From Gaiellasilicea sp963707575 (GTDB lineage: Bacteria > Actinomycetota > Thermoleophilia > Gaiellales > Gaiellaceae), in the NCBI GenBank assembly GCA_963707575.1, contig OY970171.1, forward strand, positions 1,922,001-1,986,000: a DNA stretch of 64,000 nucleotides, given 5' to 3'. Both the position numbers and the translations under genes were made by a program. The notes beneath the pieces are model-generated. The model saw only the letters and a list, made by a program, of their open reading frames with translations. It was not told where the DNA came from and did no database searches. Of this stretch, positions 53,512 through 62,185 are shown piece by piece. The stretch's first letter is position 1, and each line of letters starts with the position of its first letter.

Positions 53512-54909
53512 GTGGCGCGGGAGTACCCAACCCTGCTCGACCTCGTCGGGCACACGCCGATCGTCCGGCTCGACCGGATCGGGCGTGACGTGCAGCCGCA
53601 GTTGCTCGCCAAGCTGGAGTACCTGAACCCCGGCGGCTCGAACAAGGACCGGATCGGGATGGCGATGATCGACGCGGCCGAGCGTGACGGCAAGCTTCGG
53701 CCGGGCGGGACGATCGTCGAGCCCACCTCGGGCAACACCGGCGTCGGGCTCGCGATCGCGGCGGCGAGCCGCGGCTACCGCTGCATCTTCGTGATGCCGG
53801 ACAAGATGAGCCAGGAGAAGATCTCCATGCTGCGCGCCTACGGCGCCGAGGTCGTGATCACGCCCACGGCGGTCGAGCACGACTCGCCCGAGAGCTACTA
53901 CTCCGTCTCCGACCGGCTCGCCGAGGAGATCCCCGGCGGCTTCAAGCCCGACCAGTACTCGAACATGGCCAACCCGCAGGCGCACTACGAGACGACCGGG
54001 CCCGAGATCTGGGAGCAGACCGGTGGCGAGCTCGCCGCGATCGTCATCTCCGTCGGCACCGGCGGCACCATCTCGGGCGTCGGCCGCTACCTGAAGGAGC
54101 GGAACCCCGAGATCCAGATCGTCGGTGCCGACCCCGAGGGCTCCGTCTACACCTCGGAGGAGACGCACCCGTATCTCGTGGAGGGGATCGGCAAGGACAC
54201 GTGGCCCGTGACGATGGCTCGAGACGTCGTCGACCGGTGGGTGCGCGTGTCCGACCGCGACTCCTTCGTGACCGCCCGCAGCCTCGCCCGCGAGGAAGGG
54301 ATCCTCGGCGGCGGCTCCGCGGGCACGACCGTATGGGCGGCGCTCGAGGTCGCTCGCGAGTTTGGGCCCGAGGCGCAGATCCTCACCGTCCTCCCCGACA
54401 GCGGGCGCTCCTACCTGTCGAAGTTCTACGACGACAACTGGATGCTCCAGTACGGATTTCTCGAGCGAAAGGCTCCCGCGCCGACGATCGACGAGGTGCT
54501 GCACTTCAAGCGCGGCGAGGAGCACGAAGTCCCCGACCTCGTCACGATCGCGTCCAACCAGAAGGTCGGCGCCGCGATCGACCTGATGCACCGCTACTCG
54601 ATCTCGCAGCTGCCGGTCGTGCGGCACGAGGGCGCCGACTCGCTCGCCGACGTCGTCGGCTCGCTCCAGGAGCGCGGCGTGCTCGATCGCGTCTTCAAGA
54701 ACCCGGACGCGATGAACGAGGACGTCGCGGTCGTGATGCAGCCTCCGCTCGCCGCCGTCGACGTGACCGACTCGCTCGACCAGGTCTTCGCCGACCTCTC
54801 GGGACCGAGCGCCGCTGTGCTCGTCGCCGGCAACGGCAAGCCGACCGCGATCCTCACGCGCTCCGACCTGCTCGAGTTCCTCGCGGCCCAGCGCCGGCAC
54901 GTCGACTAG
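53512..54909 (+). CDS. cbs: cystathionine beta-synthase with C-terminal CBS pair
   Basis: A 465-residue fold-type II PLP enzyme joining serine and homocysteine. PLP lysine in LNPGGSNKDRIGMAMIDAAE; the phosphate loop is ISVGTGGTISGVGRYLKE; VEPTSGNTGVGLAIAAASRG is the Asn/Ser substrate loop. Residues ~345-465 are a Bateman pair of CBS domains (LVTIASNQKVGAAIDLMHRY, VVMQPPLAAVDVTDSLDQVF), as in the regulated actinobacterial type. GTG start. O-acetylserine-dependent variants cannot be excluded. Confidence 0.93.
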   Translation: MAREYPTLLDLVGHTPIVRLDRIGRDVQPQLLAKLEYLNPGGSNKDRIGMAMIDAAERDGKLRPGGTIVEPTSGNTGVGLAIAAASRGYRCIFVMPDKMSQEKISMLRAYGAEVVITPTAVEHDSPESYYSVSDRLAEEIPGGFKPDQYSNMANPQAHYETTGPEIWEQTGGELAAIVISVGTGGTISGVGRYLKERNPEIQIVGADPEGSVYTSEETHPYLVEGIGKDTWPVTMARDVVDRWVRVSDRDSFVTARSLAREEGILGGGSAGTTVWAALEVAREFGPEAQILTVLPDSGRSYLSKFYDDNWMLQYGFLERKAPAPTIDEVLHFKRGEEHEVPDLVTIASNQKVGAAIDLMHRYSISQLPVVRHEGADSLADVVGSLQERGVLDRVFKNPDAMNEDVAVVMQPPLAAVDVTDSLDQVFADLSGPSAAVLVAGNGKPTAILTRSDLLEFLAAQRRHVD

Positions 54910-55118
54910 ACACCGTCCGCCGAAGGCCGAAGAGAGTCGGGAAGGGGCCGCGGTGCGACCCTGAGTTTCCAAGCCAGAGAGGTGCCGCAGGCCCCTGCCC
55001 GCGATGAGAATAGCGCAGCGGTCAACACGATTGACAGCATTCGCCTTCACCATTGACAAGCGACTGCTTGCGTCCTAGTGTTGATCCCGGTTTCCAAGCC
55101 AGTTTTCGGGAGGTACTA
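54910..55118 (+). promoter_or_regulatory. intergenic region with promoter and repeated motifs before the polysaccharide cluster
   Basis: No long gene is visible between 54910 and 55427. A good promoter is TTGACA (55053-55058), 17 nt, TAGTGT (55076-55081). A second TTGACA lies at 55031, exactly 22 nt (two helical turns) upstream. GTCAA-N5-TTGAC forms an inverted repeat at 55021-55035. The 13-mer GTTTCCAAGCCAG occurs at 54965-54977 and again at 55090-55102. These are the features of a regulated promoter for the cluster that follows. Confidence 0.5.
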
Positions 55119-55301
55119 GTGGGTGCTCCGACGCAATCGTCACAGCGAGATTGCGCGTGTTCGCGGCGTCGTTTCCAGGCCCGGGACGGCGTGCCGGTCG
55201 GGCTCCAACGCGGCCGCTGCGCTCCCTTGGTTCTCCCGAGGAAGGCTCAGCGGCCGGCCGCGACAACGACCAGAGCGTCATGCCGAGGACCGGGAAAGTG
55301 A
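55119..55301 (+). CDS. possible small ORF (60 aa) in the cluster leader
   Basis: A GTG preceded by a strong SD (GGGAGGT, 4 nt spacing) and a predicted promoter opens a 60-codon frame of Arg/Cys/Ala-rich sequence (APTQSSQRDCACSRRRF). No family and biased composition argue against a folded protein; it could be a leader peptide or chance. Kept because of the excellent start signals. Confidence 0.25.
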   Translation: MGAPTQSSQRDCACSRRRFQARDGVPVGLQRGRCAPLVLPRKAQRPAATTTRASCRGPGK

Positions 55302-55427
55302 CGTACCCCGACGCAGCGTCCGCGCCATGGCGAAGTGCCTTCTCGGACCTGCGGTAGGTCGCTGCCGCGGCAGGGTGTGGATCGGCCGTACCCGCATGCC
55401 GTCCGTCCGTAGAGCGCCAGGTCGGTC

Positions 55428-56207
55428 GTGAGACACCGCCTCAGCGCGCTGCCGGCGGCCTGTGGGCTGCTGCTCGCGGTGCAGGTGGCGACAGCCCGGG
55501 CGGACGATCCGCAGCCTCCTGTGACACCGGCGGTGCCGACCGTGGCAGTTCAGGTGAGCGTCAGCGTCCCGAACGTCTCGGTGAACGTGCGGGGCGGGAT
55601 CGTCGACATCTCCGTGCCGGGCGTGGACGTCTCGGTGTCGGTGTCGAGCCAGGGCTCTCAGTCAGCCACCAAGGCGGACGCGAGCGCGGCACAGCAGCCG
55701 ACGACGCAGGGCGACAGCGCCGGCAACTGCTGCAACGCCGGAACGAAGCAGGTCTCTCCGGCGGGCAGATCCATGAAGAAGGCCCGAATGCTGCGGGCGG
55801 CTCCGGCGAAGCGACTTGCCCGACCGACGGTCCGGGCGGCGAACGGGGCGCGCGCTCGTACGATCCGCGTCCCACCGGCCGATCGCTCCGCCCGCTTACA
55901 GACCGCGAACCAGGTTGCGCGGGCCACGAGCGCGCGGCCTGCGACACGGCCGAAGGCGCGGCGTGGGTGTTGCGACGCGGCGCAGGCCCCAATCGCCATC
56001 GCCGTGGCTCCGGCGCGTCTCGAGCCGCGTCCCGGGACAGGGCATCGGCCGGACCCGTACGACGATGCGGTGGCGCGACCGGCCGTGCGGCCCGAGGAGC
56101 ATGTCAGGGACAACCGCCTGTTTCTCCAACTGGGAGTGCTGGGGGCGTTCCTCTACTTGGCGTGCGTGGCGGGCTGGTTCTCCGCGACCAGGCTGAGGCG
56201 AGCATGA
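55428..56207 (+). CDS. exported membrane-anchored protein of unknown function
   Basis: A 259-residue protein with a signal peptide (LSALPAACGLLLAVQVATARA). A valine/serine beta-strand repeat follows (VAVQVSVSVPNVSVNVRGG, IVDISVPGVDVSVSVSS), then a long Ala/Arg-rich low-complexity part with CC pairs (NCCNAG, GCCDAA). A C-terminal membrane helix (LFLQLGVLGAFLYLACVAGW) is near the end. No family recognised. First sizeable gene of the polysaccharide cluster; the transferase gene starts 16 nt later. Confidence 0.6.
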   Translation: MRHRLSALPAACGLLLAVQVATARADDPQPPVTPAVPTVAVQVSVSVPNVSVNVRGGIVDISVPGVDVSVSVSSQGSQSATKADASAAQQPTTQGDSAGNCCNAGTKQVSPAGRSMKKARMLRAAPAKRLARPTVRAANGARARTIRVPPADRSARLQTANQVARATSARPATRPKARRGCCDAAQAPIAIAVAPARLEPRPGTGHRPDPYDDAVARPAVRPEEHVRDNRLFLQLGVLGAFLYLACVAGWFSATRLRRA

Positions 56208-56223
56208 GCACGCGTAGCCCCCA

Positions 56224-58893
56224 ATGACGACCTCCCTGCCTGCCGGGTTCTCAGCGGAGCGCGAGGGCACCCTCCTTTCGGCCCTCTCTTCAGCCGCTCG
56301 CAAGCGGCCGAACGACCGCGCAGTCGGGAGGGCATTCGCGGAGTGCGGCCGCATCGCCCTCGTCTGGCTCGCGGTCTACGCAGGCTACGCCGGGGAGCAA
56401 ACGCCGAATGGCTTCCTCACGATCTCCCTTCTGGCCGCGGTCTGGGTCGTCGCCCTTCGCAGCGCTTTCGCTGCCGGGCACTACACCGTTGACTCGACGA
56501 TCACGGTGATGATCGGCACCGTCACGGGGTTGGTCCTCGCCTCGGCCTTGAACGAATGGGTCCCTGGAGTGGAACTGACGGCACCGAGGCTCTTCGCGAC
56601 CGCGACCGCGATCTTCGGTCTGGTGGCAGTCTGGGAGTGGCTCGTCCGCCGTACAGGCTTGACGCGGTGGCGCGTGCTCGTCGTCGGCCCACCCGACATG
56701 GCCGATTCCCTCGTCGACGAAGTGCGACGGACGCGGGTGCCTTTCGAGGTCGTGGGCACGGTCGCCGACACGTTCGATTCGAGCGCGCGGGACGTCAATC
56801 TCCTGGGATCAGTCGCGGACCTGCCCATGATCGTGGAGGCGGGACACCCGGAGCTGATCGTGCTCGCCGACGGCCCGGCGGGCGACGACGCGGTCGATCG
56901 CCTGCTCGAGATCCCGCGCCCCCGCTTCCGGGCGGTCGGACTGTCGAGCTTCTACGAGTGGGCGTTCGGTCGGGTGCCGGTGCCGTACCTGACGTCCGCG
57001 TGGTTCATGAGTCTGATCCATCTTCGCCAGCGGGTGTCGGCGCGCTGGTCGAAGCGCACGTTCGACATCGTGGTTGCCTCGTTCGCGTTCGTCGTCCTCG
57101 CGCCGGTGTTCGTGGTCGTCGCGCTGCTCGTTGCGACGACGCGGGGGCCCATCGTCTTCCGGCAAACCCGGATCGGCGAGCGCGGGAGGCTGTTCACGAT
57201 CTACAAGTTCCGGACGATGACCGCAGATGCCGAGCGGTCCGGCGGCGCGGTCTGGGCCAGTGCGGGCGACCCACGCGCGACGCGGATCGGCTGGGTGCTT
57301 CGGCGGACGCACCTGGACGAGCTTCCGCAGTTGCTGAACGTTCTTCGCGGAGACATGTCCATCGTGGGGCCGCGCCCCGAACGGCCGGAGTTCATCGAGC
57401 TGCTCGAGGCGGCCGTGCCCTCATGGGGTAGGCGACTGCTCGTCAAGCCCGGCATCACCGGCTGGGCTCAGGTTCGCTCCGGGTATGCCGCCGACTGCGA
57501 GAGCACGGCCGTGAAGCTCTCGTACGATCTCTGGTACCTGCGCCACCGGAACCTCGTCATCGACCTGGCGGTGTGTGCCAAGACGTTCTTCATCCTCCTC
57601 GGCCTGAGTCCGCACGAGCGACGGGTCGAGCCGTCGGGAGGTGCTCGGGTCGCGCGAGCGAAGCGTCCGGCTCTCGCGACCTCGAGTGCAGGCGCCGCTC
57701 TCGTGCTCTGCCTCACCGGGCTCGGGGCGGATCGGCCGGCCAAGCCGATTCCCGCCGGAGCGACGTCGGCGCTCCCGGCGGTGCAAACACCCGCACAGCC
57801 GCCGCCTGCCGCGCCGCCGCGGCCGCCAGCGGCGTATCGGGTGCCGGGCGGAGCAGTCCGGGTCTCCACCTCGGCGCAGCTCCGCGCGGCCCTCGCCCGA
57901 CACGAGGCGAGGCGGATCGTGCTGGCTCCGGGGATCTACCGCAACCCGCGACCCTTCCTGAACCATCACGGCCATCGCCTCTACGCCGCGAAGCTCGGCG
58001 CGGTTGTCCTCAAGGCGGGTTTGAGCCTCGGTGGGAACGTCGGACGAGGCGGTGGTCTCGTGCGCGGGGTTGTCTTCGACGTGAACAGCCGCTCGAGGAC
58101 CGTCGAAGGGGCGGTCGTTGCCGTCTGGGGAACCGGACGGAACTCGAGCGTGCTCGACTCGACGCTCAAGGGTCACCGAGTCCTCTCCGCAGGCATCGTT
58201 GCGCGGCAGCCCAGCGGGCTGATCGTGCGGCGCGTCGTCGCGCGGGGATTCTCGCACTACGGCGTCTTGGTCGACGCCAACCACCTGAATCCCGGCTCAC
58301 AGGCCGGAAGGTTCTGGATCTCTGACCTCGACGTCGCCGGGGTGTCACGGCGCGTTCCGGGCTCGTCGCAGGGAAGGGCCGAGGCGTGCGTCTGGGTCGG
58401 CAACAGCGGCACCGTCCAGCGCGTACGAGCGCAACGCTGCGCGTGGACGGGGCTCTGGACGGGTACCGCGACGCGAGGGTCAAGGTTCGAGGACATCGAC
58501 GTCGCTCGAACACCGACCGGCGTCTACATCGAGCACTACACGCATCGCAGCGTCTTCCGGCGCCTTCACATCAGGCCGAGCGTTCGGACCGGGATCGTCG
58601 CCGAGTGGGCCGATCCAGCATGGAACAGCGAGCCCGCGAGCGTCGACAACGTGATCGAGGACAGCCGGTTCGAGAGCTGGCTCGCCGGCGTCTTCCTCGA
58701 CGAAGGCACGACCCGGACGACGGTGCGTCGAAGCACGTTCGTCAACCAGCGTTGGGCGGCGATCGGCGACTACCGCGGAGTCGGCAACGCGTATTACGGC
58801 AACGACTACCGACGCATTGCGCCTGGGGCCTCGGCGGTCGCGCACGAGCGCCTGCGCGACGTGGCGCCCCGGGAAGACGGAGCCGGGCGGTGA
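56224..58893 (+). CDS. undecaprenyl-phosphate sugar phosphotransferase fused to a beta-helix domain
   Basis: An 889-residue protein. Residues 1-470 are a polyprenyl glycosylphosphotransferase: membrane helices, a Rossmann-like CoA-binding part (WRVLVVGPPDMADSLVDEVR), then a bacterial sugar transferase domain (VFRQTRIGERGRLFTIYKFR, RTHLDELPQLLNVLRGDMS, VGPRPERPEFIEL, KPGITGWAQV). It would load the first sugar-1-phosphate on undecaprenyl phosphate. A hydrophobic segment (residues ~487-502) and a Pro-rich linker lead to ~350 residues with right-handed beta-helix features (IVLAPGIYRNPRPFLNHHG, NVIEDSRFESWLAGVFLDEG). No stop or convincing internal start separates them. The fusion is unusual. Confidence 0.85.
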   Translation: MTTSLPAGFSAEREGTLLSALSSAARKRPNDRAVGRAFAECGRIALVWLAVYAGYAGEQTPNGFLTISLLAAVWVVALRSAFAAGHYTVDSTITVMIGTVTGLVLASALNEWVPGVELTAPRLFATATAIFGLVAVWEWLVRRTGLTRWRVLVVGPPDMADSLVDEVRRTRVPFEVVGTVADTFDSSARDVNLLGSVADLPMIVEAGHPELIVLADGPAGDDAVDRLLEIPRPRFRAVGLSSFYEWAFGRVPVPYLTSAWFMSLIHLRQRVSARWSKRTFDIVVASFAFVVLAPVFVVVALLVATTRGPIVFRQTRIGERGRLFTIYKFRTMTADAERSGGAVWASAGDPRATRIGWVLRRTHLDELPQLLNVLRGDMSIVGPRPERPEFIELLEAAVPSWGRRLLVKPGITGWAQVRSGYAADCESTAVKLSYDLWYLRHRNLVIDLAVCAKTFFILLGLSPHERRVEPSGGARVARAKRPALATSSAGAALVLCLTGLGADRPAKPIPAGATSALPAVQTPAQPPPAAPPRPPAAYRVPGGAVRVSTSAQLRAALARHEARRIVLAPGIYRNPRPFLNHHGHRLYAAKLGAVVLKAGLSLGGNVGRGGGLVRGVVFDVNSRSRTVEGAVVAVWGTGRNSSVLDSTLKGHRVLSAGIVARQPSGLIVRRVVARGFSHYGVLVDANHLNPGSQAGRFWISDLDVAGVSRRVPGSSQGRAEACVWVGNSGTVQRVRAQRCAWTGLWTGTATRGSRFEDIDVARTPTGVYIEHYTHRSVFRRLHIRPSVRTGIVAEWADPAWNSEPASVDNVIEDSRFESWLAGVFLDEGTTRTTVRRSTFVNQRWAAIGDYRGVGNAYYGNDYRRIAPGASAVAHERLRDVAPREDGAGR

Positions 58894-60050
58894 CGGTCGT
58901 GAGCAGACCGCTGGTCGAGACGGTGTCGACTGCCGCCGTGTTCGAGGGGCTCGCAGATGGCTGGGACGACCTCGTCCGCGAGATGCCGCGACCTAGTCCG
59001 TTCCTCCTCCACAGCTGGCTCAGCGAATGGTGGCGCCACTACGGCGATAGCGGGAGGCTCGCGGTGTACGTCGTCCGGCAAGACGGGAGACTGCTTGGCG
59101 CGCTGCCGCTCATCGTCGTCGCCAAGTCAGGAGTGCGGGTCGTGCGATTCATGGGGGGCCGGCAATCGGCGCTGGCGGATCTCCTGCTCGCCTCCGATGC
59201 TGACAACCGCGTGGCCGGGTCGTTGACTGCGCAGCTGGCCGCGTCTGATCACCACCTCGTCGATCTGTACGGCATTCCCGCTGGGAGCCGGATCGTGGAC
59301 GCCCTGGGGTCGGATCGCCTCCACCTGATCGCGCGCATCGAGGCTCCGGTCCTCGATCTCCTCCCGAGCTGGGAGGCTGTCTACGAGGCGCGGACCTCCG
59401 CGAAGACGCGAAGCCTGCACAGGCGGAGGCGACGTCAGCTCGCCGCCCTCGGGCGGCTCGAGGTGACGGTCGCGCGTACGCCAGCTCAGCTGGAAGCGGC
59501 GCTCGAGGAGGCCTTCCGCCTGCACGCGCTCCGCTGGGCCGGCCGGCCGGACGGATCCGGCTTCGTCACACCGACCGGCCTGAGGTTTCACCGGGCTGTG
59601 ATCCACAGACTGGCTGAGCTGGACGTCCCGCGCATCGTGACCTTGAGGCTCGACGGCCGGGCAATCGCGTTTCACTACTTCTTCGCCTTCGAGGGGTGCA
59701 TGTACGTTCACCGACTCGCGTTCGACCCCGCGCTCTCGCGCTACTCCCCGGGTCTCGTCAACACGCTGGACACAATCCAGATCGCGTCCGACGAGGGACT
59801 GACCCGCGTCGAATTCCTCGGAGGAGCTGAGCGCTACAAGCTCGAGCTGGCCGATCGGTTCGAGCCGCTTTGCCAAGGGCTCGGTCTTGCTTCGGGTCTC
59901 CGCGGGCGTACGCTGCTCGAGGGGGAGCTCGGTCTGATTCGACTGCGACTCCGGCTCAAGCGCTCGCCGCGGCTGCGCCGGCTCTACTTCGAGCGGCTTG
60001 CACCCGTGCGTCTGCTGGCAGCCCGCTCCAGGAGCGCTCTCAAACCATGA
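58890..60050 (+). CDS. GNAT/BioF2-like acyltransferase (cellulose-synthesis CelD-like)
   Basis: A 386-residue protein: RPSPFLLHSWLSEWWRHYGD, YVVRQDGRLLGALPLIVVAK, FRLHALRWAGRPDGSGFV and DEGLTRVEFLGGAERYKLEL are typical of the acetyltransferase_6 (BioF2-like, CelD/BcsL) family common in exopolysaccharide operons. It is expected to transfer an acyl or aminoacyl group to a sugar or lipid-linked precursor. GTG overlaps the fusion protein's stop by 4 nt, giving tight coupling. Cytosolic, peripheral. Confidence 0.85.
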   Translation: MTVVSRPLVETVSTAAVFEGLADGWDDLVREMPRPSPFLLHSWLSEWWRHYGDSGRLAVYVVRQDGRLLGALPLIVVAKSGVRVVRFMGGRQSALADLLLASDADNRVAGSLTAQLAASDHHLVDLYGIPAGSRIVDALGSDRLHLIARIEAPVLDLLPSWEAVYEARTSAKTRSLHRRRRRQLAALGRLEVTVARTPAQLEAALEEAFRLHALRWAGRPDGSGFVTPTGLRFHRAVIHRLAELDVPRIVTLRLDGRAIAFHYFFAFEGCMYVHRLAFDPALSRYSPGLVNTLDTIQIASDEGLTRVEFLGGAERYKLELADRFEPLCQGLGLASGLRGRTLLEGELGLIRLRLRLKRSPRLRRLYFERLAPVRLLAARSRSALKP

Positions 60051-60079
60051 GCCCACGCCTGCGGTCGGCAGCCGTGCGT

Positions 60080-61252
60080 CTAGGGGGCGAGTCCCTCACG
60101 GACCCGGTGCGCGGTAAACCTGGTGCCCGGCACGAAGCGGGAGATCGGGCCGAAGCGATCCTCCGCGGCGTAGCCCACGAAGAACAGTCCTGGATCGCTC
60201 GAGCGAAACGAACGGTCGAGGGCCGGCCAGCCGTCTCGGACGGCGATCCCGGCGCGGACCGCCGGCGACAGGAAGGACAGACGGTCGAGCGAGAAGCGAA
60301 ATCCTGTCGAGAGGATCACCGCGTCCGCCTCCCTCGCGGTGCCGTCGCTCAGCCCGAGCACCAGGCCACCCTGACTTCGCGCGAGCGTTGTGACGGTTCG
60401 CTCCTCCGTGATCTGGACCTTGCCGTCGACCTGAGCTCGCAGCCAGGGAGATCCGCCCGCCCGGAGAATGCGTCGCCCCAGTCGCCGCCGCAGGCGCTTC
60501 GGCACGAACGCAAACAGCTCAGGGTGAAGAGCAAGCCGGTTGAGGGGGGGCGGGCCGTAGCCCACGACCGGATAGGCGAGTCGATACAGACGTTGCCGCA
60601 CAGGCCCGCGAGCGGTGTACGGCTCCCGCTCGGCGAACCAGTGCAGCCTCGACCGGAGGATCAGCTCGACCTCCGCCCCCGCGCGGGCGGCGAGCGCGGC
60701 GCTCTCCAGCCCTCCCTGGCCACCGCCGACCACGATCACCCGCCGGCCACGCCGAGCACCGTGATCCTGCGCATCGATCGCGAAGGAGACCCCGTCGCCC
60801 AACGCGTCGCGAAACGGCGGCGGCGCGTACGAGAAGGCAGTGACGCCTACGGCAAGCACGACGTTGCGGGCGGCGAACTCCTCCCCCGCGGCGGTCGCGA
60901 GCCGGTAGAGACCCCCTGCGCGATCGAGCTCGGCCACGTTGCTCGGGTCGTTCTCGCGCACGAACCTGTCTCGGAACCAATCGGCGTAGCGGAGGAACGT
61001 CTGGAGCGGGATCGGGTTCTGACGGGGCTCGCCCGCCTCGCGCGCCCAGACGTCGATCGTGCCGGCGTCGTCCGGAGCCGAGAGCGAGGTCTCCTCCCAG
61101 TCCGAGCGGAGCAGCATGTCCGGCGGCATGCGTGTCCGCCAGGTGTGCATCGGCTCGCCGAAAACCAGCACGCGTCTTTCCGGCAGGTGCGCGGCCACCG
61201 AGAGGCCGTACGGGCCTGCGCCGACGATGGCGACGTCGAGCTGCTCAGGCAC
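60080..61252 (-). CDS. FAD-dependent oxidoreductase (flavin-containing monooxygenase-like)
   Basis: A 390-residue flavoprotein with two dinucleotide sites: VAIVGAGPYGLSVAAHLPER (FAD) and RRVIVVGGGQGGLESAALAA (NADPH). ADAVILSTGFRFSLDRLSFL is the second FAD-contact region typical of monooxygenase/lysine N-hydroxylase-like enzymes. The GTG at 61252 is chosen from the Rossmann start. It is on the opposite strand to most of the cluster, so perhaps a sugar- or amino-modifying enzyme of it; the substrate is unknown. Confidence 0.88.
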   Translation of the reverse strand: MPEQLDVAIVGAGPYGLSVAAHLPERRVLVFGEPMHTWRTRMPPDMLLRSDWEETSLSAPDDAGTIDVWAREAGEPRQNPIPLQTFLRYADWFRDRFVRENDPSNVAELDRAGGLYRLATAAGEEFAARNVVLAVGVTAFSYAPPPFRDALGDGVSFAIDAQDHGARRGRRVIVVGGGQGGLESAALAARAGAEVELILRSRLHWFAEREPYTARGPVRQRLYRLAYPVVGYGPPPLNRLALHPELFAFVPKRLRRRLGRRILRAGGSPWLRAQVDGKVQITEERTVTTLARSQGGLVLGLSDGTAREADAVILSTGFRFSLDRLSFLSPAVRAGIAVRDGWPALDRSFRSSDPGLFFVGYAAEDRFGPISRFVPGTRFTAHRVREGLAP

Positions 61253-61315
61253 TCTGGCTCCTCTCCACCCGAATCGCCTCCAGTGTATAAACCTGGTCGC
61301 CGTGCGATTCCGGGC

Positions 61316-62185
61316 GTGGGGCCGTCGCTTCCCTACCCGGTCAAGGCAGCAGTGACGCGCGTCCGCTCGGTTGCCTGGCTTGCAACGGCACGCGGCCGCT
61401 ATTCCGAGCCAGGCGGCCTGCGAATCCTCTTCTACCACCGCGTCTCGGACGACGGGGACGAGCTGGCCGTGACGCCTCGCCGCTTCGCGGAGCAGATGGA
61501 CTACCTGGCGTCCAACGGATACAGCGTCGTGAACATCAGCGAGGCGGTACGGCTCCTCCGCGGTGGCACGATCCCACCCCGCACCGTCGCCCTCAACTTC
61601 GACGACGGCTTCCTCGACGTCGCTGAGAACGCCCTCGGCGTGCTCGCCGACCGAGGCTTTCGGGCCACGGTGTTCGTCGCGACGGGCGTCACGGACGGAA
61701 GGTTCACGTTCGCCTGGTGCCGCCAACAGCCGCCCCTCCTGAGCTGGGAGCAGATCGCCGAGCTCGACCGCGAAGGCACGCTTGAATTCGAGGCCCACTC
61801 GATCTCGCACCCCAATCTGCTCTGTGTCGACGACGATCGCGCGCGTTCAGAGATCCGGGGCTCGAAGGCCGAGCTGGAAGACCGACTTGGACGGCGAGTC
61901 ACCGCCTTCTCGTACCCGGCCGGTCTGTTCGGGGTGCGCGAACGCCGGCTTGTCGCGGAGGCCGGGTTTGGTACCGCCGTCTCGTGCGAACCAGGGGTCA
62001 ACTACCCGGACACGGATCGCCTTGCGCTTCGCCGCCGTCAGATCGACGCGCGCGATCGCCTACTCGACTTCCGAGCCAAGCTCGGAGGCGGTCACGACAC
62101 GCCCCTTCCCTTACGCGGCACCTATCGCCGCCTGCGCTTCGGCGAGGGCGTGGCCAATCCCCGGCTGACGAGCTCTCGGCGGTAG
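61316..62185 (+). CDS. polysaccharide deacetylase (CE4)
   Basis: A 289-residue NodB-homology enzyme. Motif 1 with the catalytic Asp and metal Asp: VALNFDDGFLDVAENALGV; motif 2: FEAHSISHPNLLCVD with the metal His; motif 3: FSYPAGLFGVRERRLV; LRILFYHRVSDDGDELAVTP precedes. It removes acetyl groups from N-acetylated polymer. No obvious signal peptide, so probably anchored or acting on cytosolic precursors. GTG start is a choice among several. Its last 64 nt overlap the convergent glycosyltransferase gene. Confidence 0.87.
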   Translation: MGPSLPYPVKAAVTRVRSVAWLATARGRYSEPGGLRILFYHRVSDDGDELAVTPRRFAEQMDYLASNGYSVVNISEAVRLLRGGTIPPRTVALNFDDGFLDVAENALGVLADRGFRATVFVATGVTDGRFTFAWCRQQPPLLSWEQIAELDREGTLEFEAHSISHPNLLCVDDDRARSEIRGSKAELEDRLGRRVTAFSYPAGLFGVRERRLVAEAGFGTAVSCEPGVNYPDTDRLALRRRQIDARDRLLDFRAKLGGGHDTPLPLRGTYRRLRFGEGVANPRLTSSRR

